From contig KE159529.1 of NCBI GenBank assembly GCA_000403215.2, positions 155,524 to 210,641 on the forward strand: a stretch of DNA of 55,118 nt. Direction: 5' to 3'. Made by a program: the position numbers and the translations under genes. The notes beneath the pieces are model-generated. The model was not told the origin of the DNA and ran no database searches. It saw only the letters and a list, made by a program, of their open reading frames with translations. Shown here piece after piece: positions 50,971-55,118 of the stretch; positions within the stretch are counted from its first letter, which is position 1; every line of letters starts with the position of its first letter. The stretch is from Lachnospiraceae bacterium A4 (GTDB lineage: Bacteria > Bacillota > Clostridia > Lachnospirales > Lachnospiraceae).

Positions 50971-51113
50971 ATTCATTTACCATGTACTCAAAAAACTAAT
51001 TAGTGTTGGAATTCTTATTTCGTACCTTTTTCAAATCAATATATCAGTAAGGTAGAATAGAAAACCGCACGAACACAAGGTTTTATAAATGTGAGTACCG
51101 TTGATTTAATCGT

Positions 51114-51139
51114 ATAGCGGACAGTTTGCTGTGCGCTAT
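51114..51139 (+). promoter_or_regulatory. Hairpin between rpsL and rpsG
   Basis: ATAGCG-g-ACAG (51114-51124) pairs with CTGT-g-CGCTAT (51129-51139), with a TTTG loop and a single G-G mismatch. In enteric bacteria S7 represses the str operon at the rpsL-rpsG gap; this hairpin, 10 bases before the RBS, may serve that purpose. Confidence 0.5.
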
Positions 51140-51162
51140 CAGTAATTAAGGAGGGAAGAATC

Positions 51163-51633
51163 GTGCCGCGTAAAGGACATATTCAAAAAAGAGACGTATT
51201 AGCAGATCCTATTTACGGAAATAAAGTGGTTACAAAGCTGATCAACAACGTTATGTTAGATGGCAAGAAGGGTGTAGCCCAGAAGATCGTATATGGAGCA
51301 TTTACCAGAGTAGAAGATAAAGCACAGAAGCCTGCATTGGATGTCTTTGAGACTGCGATGAATAACATCATGCCAATGCTTGAGTGTAAAGCGAGACGTA
51401 TCGGTGGAGCTACGTATCAGGTACCGCTTGAGGTAAAGCCTGAGCGCCGTCAGACACTGGGACTTCGCTGGCTGGTATTTTTCGCACGCAAGAGAGGCGA
51501 GAAAACCATGGAGGAGAGACTTGCGAATGAAATTCTGGATGCTTCAAACAACACAGGTGCAGCAGTAAAGAGAAAAGAAGATATGCACAAGATGGCAGAG
51601 GCAAACAAGGCTTTCGCACATTACAGATTCTAA
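51163..51633 (+). CDS. rpsG: 30S ribosomal protein S7
   Basis: A 156-residue S7, the standard length. It begins [20 protein letters not shown] with [20 protein letters not shown] (about 21-40); [20 protein letters not shown] (about 76-95) is a signature. S7 organises the head of the 30S subunit and binds 16S rRNA. The start is GTG at 51163 behind GGAGGG. It lies 193 bases after rpsL, a gap that holds an inverted repeat, and 30 bases before fusA. Confidence 0.97.
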   Translation: MPRKGHIQKRDVLADPIYGNKVVTKLINNVMLDGKKGVAQKIVYGAFTRVEDKAQKPALDVFETAMNNIMPMLECKARRIGGATYQVPLEVKPERRQTLGLRWLVFFARKRGEKTMEERLANEILDASNNTGAAVKRKEDMHKMAEANKAFAHYRF

Positions 51634-51663
51634 TTGTTTCTAAGTTTTTAAGGAGGAAGAACT

Positions 51664-53769
51664 TTGGCTGGAAGAGAATATCCTTTAGATAGAACCAGAA
51701 ACATCGGTATTATGGCGCATATTGATGCTGGTAAGACTACTCTTACAGAGCGTATCTTATACTATACCGGTGTTAATTATAAGATCGGTGATACCCATGA
51801 AGGAACTGCGACAATGGACTGGATGGAGCAGGAGCAGGAGAGAGGTATCACAATCACATCAGCCGCTACGACATGTCATTGGACACATCAGGCGCAGGAG
51901 GGGGCTCTTGAGCATCGTATCAATATCATTGATACACCGGGCCACGTGGACTTCACTGTAGAAGTTGAGCGTTCCCTTCGTGTACTTGACGGCGCTGTCG
52001 GTGTTTTCTGTGCAAAAGGTGGTGTAGAGCCACAGTCAGAAAATGTATGGCGTCAGGCTGATACCTACAATGTACCTAGAATGGCATTCATCAACAAGAT
52101 GGATATCCTGGGCGCTAATTTTTATGGTGCAGTAGACCAAATTAGAACCAGATTAGGCAAAAATGCAATTGTACTTCAGATCCCAATCGGTAAGGAAGAT
52201 GACTTCAAGGGAATCATTGACCTGATGGAGATGAAGGCTTATATCTATAATGATGATAAGGGCGATGATATTACTGTTACAGAGATTCCGGCAGACATGG
52301 CAGACGACGCAGAACTCTATCACTCAGAGATGATTGAGAAGATCTGTGAGTTGGACGATGATCTGACAATGATGTATCTTGAGGGTGAGGAGCCTACAGT
52401 GGAGCAGCTCAAAGCAGCACTGAGAAAAGGCACCTGTGAATGTACAGCAGTTCCTGTATGCTGTGGTTCTGCTTACAGAAACAAGGGCGTACAGAAGCTT
52501 CTTGATGCAATCCTTGACTTTATGCCGGCACCTACGGACATCGCGGCTATTAAGGGTACTGATTTGGAGGGCAACGAAGTTGAGCGTCATTCATCAGATG
52601 ATGAGCCGTTCTCAGCGCTTGCATTTAAGATCATGGCAGATCCGTTTGTCGGAAAACTCGCATTCTTCAGAGTGTATTCCGGTACAATGAACTCTGGTTC
52701 CTATGTGCTGAATGCGACGAAGGACAAGAAGGAGCGCGTGGGACGTATTTTGCAGATGCACGCAAACAAGAGACAGGAGTTAGACAAGGTTTACTCTGGT
52801 GATATTGCCGCAGCAGTTGGATTTAAGTTCACAACAACTGGAGATACCATCTGTGACGACCAGCATCCGGTCATCCTCGAGTCTATGGAATTTCCTGAGC
52901 CGGTTATCGAGCTTGCGATTGAGCCTAAGACAAAGGCTGGACAGGGCAAGATGGGTGAGGCGCTTGCAAAACTTGCGGAGGAAGATCCTACATTCCGTGC
53001 ACACACCAATGCGGAGACAGGACAAACAATCATCGCAGGTATGGGTGAACTTCACCTTGAGATTATCGTGGACAGACTTCTGCGCGAGTTCAAGGTTGAG
53101 GCAAATGTTGGTGCGCCTCAGGTTGCTTACAAAGAGGCAATCACGAAGGAAGTTGAGGTTGACTCGAAGTATGCGAAGCAGTCTGGTGGTCGCGGACAGT
53201 ATGGTCACTGTAAAGTTAAATTTGCACCGATGGATGCAAACGGCGAAGAACTCTTCAAGTTTGAGTCCAGCGTTGTCGGCGGTGCGATTCCGAAGGAGTA
53301 TATCCCGGCAGTCGGCGAAGGAATCGAGGAGGCAACACATGCAGGTATCCTTGGCGGATTCCCTGTAGTTGGCGTCTATGCGAATGTATATGACGGTTCC
53401 TACCATGAAGTTGACTCTTCTGAGATGGCATTCCATATTGCAGGTTCCCTTGCATTCAAGGAAGCAATGCAGAAGGCAGCGCCGGTACTTCTTGAGCCAA
53501 TCATGAAAGTGGAAGTGACTATGCCTGAGGAATATATGGGTGATGTCATTGGTGATATCAACTCACGTCGTGGACGAATCGAGGGTATGGATGACCTTGG
53601 CGGCGGCAAGATCGTCAGAGGCTATGTGCCACTCGCAGAAATGTTTGGTTATTCTACAGATTTGCGTTCCAAGACACAGGGACGCGGAAACTACTCTATG
53701 TTCTTTGAGAAATATGAGCAGGTTCCAAAGCAGGTACAGGAGAAAGTACTTGCAGCAAAAGCAAAATAA
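51664..53769 (+). CDS. fusA: Elongation factor G
   Basis: A 701-residue translocation GTPase. G1 is [20 protein letters not shown] (about 14-33), G3 [21 protein letters not shown]4 [10 protein letters not shown]. Domains III-V include [20 protein letters not shown] and later [20 protein letters not shown] (about 618-637). It drives ribosome translocation and helps recycle ribosomes. The start is a TTG at 51664, behind [30 protein letters not shown] is the usual Firmicute N terminus. It follows rpsG by 30 bases. Confidence 0.97.
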   Translation: MAGREYPLDRTRNIGIMAHIDAGKTTLTERILYYTGVNYKIGDTHEGTATMDWMEQEQERGITITSAATTCHWTHQAQEGALEHRINIIDTPGHVDFTVEVERSLRVLDGAVGVFCAKGGVEPQSENVWRQADTYNVPRMAFINKMDILGANFYGAVDQIRTRLGKNAIVLQIPIGKEDDFKGIIDLMEMKAYIYNDDKGDDITVTEIPADMADDAELYHSEMIEKICELDDDLTMMYLEGEEPTVEQLKAALRKGTCECTAVPVCCGSAYRNKGVQKLLDAILDFMPAPTDIAAIKGTDLEGNEVERHSSDDEPFSALAFKIMADPFVGKLAFFRVYSGTMNSGSYVLNATKDKKERVGRILQMHANKRQELDKVYSGDIAAAVGFKFTTTGDTICDDQHPVILESMEFPEPVIELAIEPKTKAGQGKMGEALAKLAEEDPTFRAHTNAETGQTIIAGMGELHLEIIVDRLLREFKVEANVGAPQVAYKEAITKEVEVDSKYAKQSGGRGQYGHCKVKFAPMDANGEELFKFESSVVGGAIPKEYIPAVGEGIEEATHAGILGGFPVVGVYANVYDGSYHEVDSSEMAFHIAGSLAFKEAMQKAAPVLLEPIMKVEVTMPEEYMGDVIGDINSRRGRIEGMDDLGGGKIVRGYVPLAEMFGYSTDLRSKTQGRGNYSMFFEKYEQVPKQVQEKVLAAKAK

Positions 53770-53783
53770 TTGTGAAATAATGC

Positions 53784-53812
53784 TTGATAATTCCAACATT
53801 TTTTACTATAAT
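53784..53812 (+). promoter_or_regulatory. Sigma-A promoter of tuf
   Basis: TTGATA at 53784-53789, 17-base spacer, TATAAT at 53807-53812. It gives tuf its own promoter 78 bases before the ATG in addition to read-through from fusA. Confidence 0.88.
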
Positions 53813-53889
53813 GAAAACAGTTGGTTATCGTTTTATTCAATATGAAACTGATATAATTCATAATAACTTTTTTAAGGAGGACTTTTAAA

Positions 53890-55077
53890 ATGGCAAAGGC
53901 TAAATTTGAAAGAAGCAAACCCCATTGCAACATTGGTACAATCGGTCACGTTGATCATGGTAAGACAACTTTGACAGCAGCAATCACAAAAGTATTGGCT
54001 GCAAGAGTTGCAGGTAATGTCGCTACAGATTTCGAGAATATTGACAAGGCTCCAGAAGAGAGAGAGCGTGGTATCACAATCAATACTGCTCACGTTGAGT
54101 ATGAGACAGAGAAGAGACACTATGCACACGTTGACTGCCCGGGCCATGCTGACTATGTAAAGAACATGATCACTGGTGCTGCACAGATGGACGGCGCTAT
54201 CCTTGTTGTTGCTGCAACAGACGGCGTTATGGCTCAGACAAAGGAGCATATCCTTCTGTCTCGTCAGGTAGGCGTACCTAAGATTGTTGTATTCCTGAAC
54301 AAGTGCGATATGGTTGATGACCCTGAGCTGATCGAGCTCGTTGAGATGGAAGTAACAGAGCAGCTTGAGGAGTATGAGTTCACAGACTGCCCGATCATCA
54401 AGGGTTCTGCATTGAAGGCTCTTGAAGATCCTAACGGTGAGTGGGGCGACAAGATCATTGAGCTGATGAACACGGTTGATGAGCATATTCCTGATCCTCA
54501 GAGAGAGACAGACAAGCCATTCCTTATGCCGATCGAGGATATCTTCACAATTACAGGTCGTGGTACTGTTGCTACAGGTAGAGTTGAGCGTGGTGTTCTT
54601 CATATCAATGAGGAAGTTGAGATCGTTGGTATCAGCGAGGAGACAAAGAAGACAGTATGTACAGGTATCGAAATGTTCCGCAAGCTTCTTGATGAGGCTC
54701 AGGCTGGTGATAACATCGGTGCACTGCTTCGTGGTATCCAGAGAACAGAGATCCAGAGAGGACAGGTTCTTGCAAAACCGGGTACCGTTACCTGCCACAA
54801 GAAATTTACAGCACAGGTTTATGTATTGACAAAAGATGAAGGTGGACGTCATACACCGTTCTTCAACAACTACAGACCGCAGTTCTATTTCAGAACAACA
54901 GACGTTACAGGTGTCTGCAATCTTCCAGATGGCACAGAGATGTGTATGCCTGGCGATAATGTAGAGATGACGATTGAATTGATTCATCCGATCGCTATGG
55001 AGCAGGGTCTTACGTTTGCTATTCGTGAGGGTGGTAGAACGGTTGGTTCTGGTCGTGTGGCTACGATTATTGAGTAA
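53890..55077 (+). CDS. tuf: Elongation factor Tu
   Basis: A 395-residue EF-Tu. G1 [20 protein letters not shown] (about 17-36), [20 protein letters not shown] (about 80-99), and G4 [20 protein letters not shown] (about 134-153). The C-terminal part has [20 protein letters not shown] and the final [17 protein letters not shown]. It brings aminoacyl-tRNA to the ribosome. RBS AAGGAGGA. It ends 41 bases before the window edge, so no terminator can be judged; the bases AAAAAGC ... GGGGCTTT may be the start of one. Confidence 0.98.
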   Translation: MAKAKFERSKPHCNIGTIGHVDHGKTTLTAAITKVLAARVAGNVATDFENIDKAPEERERGITINTAHVEYETEKRHYAHVDCPGHADYVKNMITGAAQMDGAILVVAATDGVMAQTKEHILLSRQVGVPKIVVFLNKCDMVDDPELIELVEMEVTEQLEEYEFTDCPIIKGSALKALEDPNGEWGDKIIELMNTVDEHIPDPQRETDKPFLMPIEDIFTITGRGTVATGRVERGVLHINEEVEIVGISEETKKTVCTGIEMFRKLLDEAQAGDNIGALLRGIQRTEIQRGQVLAKPGTVTCHKKFTAQVYVLTKDEGGRHTPFFNNYRPQFYFRTTDVTGVCNLPDGTEMCMPGDNVEMTIELIHPIAMEQGLTFAIREGGRTVGSGRVATIIE

Positions 55078-55118
55078 TTGGTAAAAAGCTAGATTTTATG
55101 GGGCTTTCCGAGAAATCG

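Noticed and set aside
53872-54987. Long minus-strand frame of 371 codons opposite tuf
   Set aside because: Exactly antisense to a strongly conserved gene; cysteine-rich, no ribosome binding site or family resemblance. A codon-usage shadow.
1-55118. CRISPR arrays, complete insertion sequences or prophage genes
   Set aside because: No regularly spaced short repeats, no complete transposase with inverted repeats and no phage genes were found.

Overview
The window looks like chromosomal DNA from a motile, Gram-positive, flagellated member of the Clostridia, most likely a Lachnospiraceae (Roseburia/Eubacterium-like) gut bacterium. This is inferred from flagellins starting MVVQHNLRAMN, a FliW-CsrA pair beside the late flagellar genes, sigma-28 (FliA/SigD) promoters of the form TAAA-N16-CCGATAT, strong AGGAGG ribosome binding sites and a Firmicute-type rpmG-secE-nusG ... 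rpoBC ... str cluster. I could not run any database search; family names rest on motifs read by eye.

Layout. (1) 1-2764: the N-terminal part of an unidentified minus-strand gene cut by the window edge, then a secreted DUF5722-type TIM-barrel protein translationally coupled to a TetR regulator. (2) 2807-10270: a late flagellar operon under a sigma-28 promoter, flgM-flgN-flgK-flgK2-flgL-fliW-csrA, closed by a hairpin and followed by a 42-codon ORF with its own promoter. (3) 10639-19349: four tandem full-length flagellins with a GT11-type fucosyltransferase-like gene after the first. (4) 19353-22840: membrane glycosyltransferase genes (GT-C folds) with two small membrane proteins. (5) 22964-27215: flaG-fliD-fliS and a FliT-like gene. 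(6) 27256-36477: GT2-TPR glycosyltransferases interleaved with a 113-aa mini-flagellin, a fifth flagellin, UDP-galactopyranose mutase, and two minus-strand genes (an unknown 157-aa helical protein and a second FliD-like protein). (7) 37096-55077: rpmG-secE-nusG, rplK-rplA, capA-like, rplJ-rplL, rpoB-rpoC, rpsL-rpsG-fusA and tuf.

How it works together. Regions 2-6 read as a filament construction island: FlgM holds sigma-28 until the hook is finished, then sigma-28 fires flagellins, cap and junction proteins. FlgN, FliS and a FliT-like protein chaperone export substrates, and FliW/CsrA adjust flagellin translation. The leaders of the flagellin genes and of the mini-flagellin carry hairpins that show GGA in the loop, plus a GGA in the Shine-Dalgarno, which is the arrangement CsrA binds. 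The interleaved glycosyltransferases suggest that the flagellins are glycosylated.

Most unusual points: the 113-aa mini-flagellin with its own CsrA-type leader; the shared CsrA-type leader across six filament genes; an orphan flagellin-type promoter between flagellins 2 and 3; a NusG with an acidic N-terminal extension of about 135 residues; a CapA-like gene inserted between rplA and rplJ; and a second FliD-like gene.
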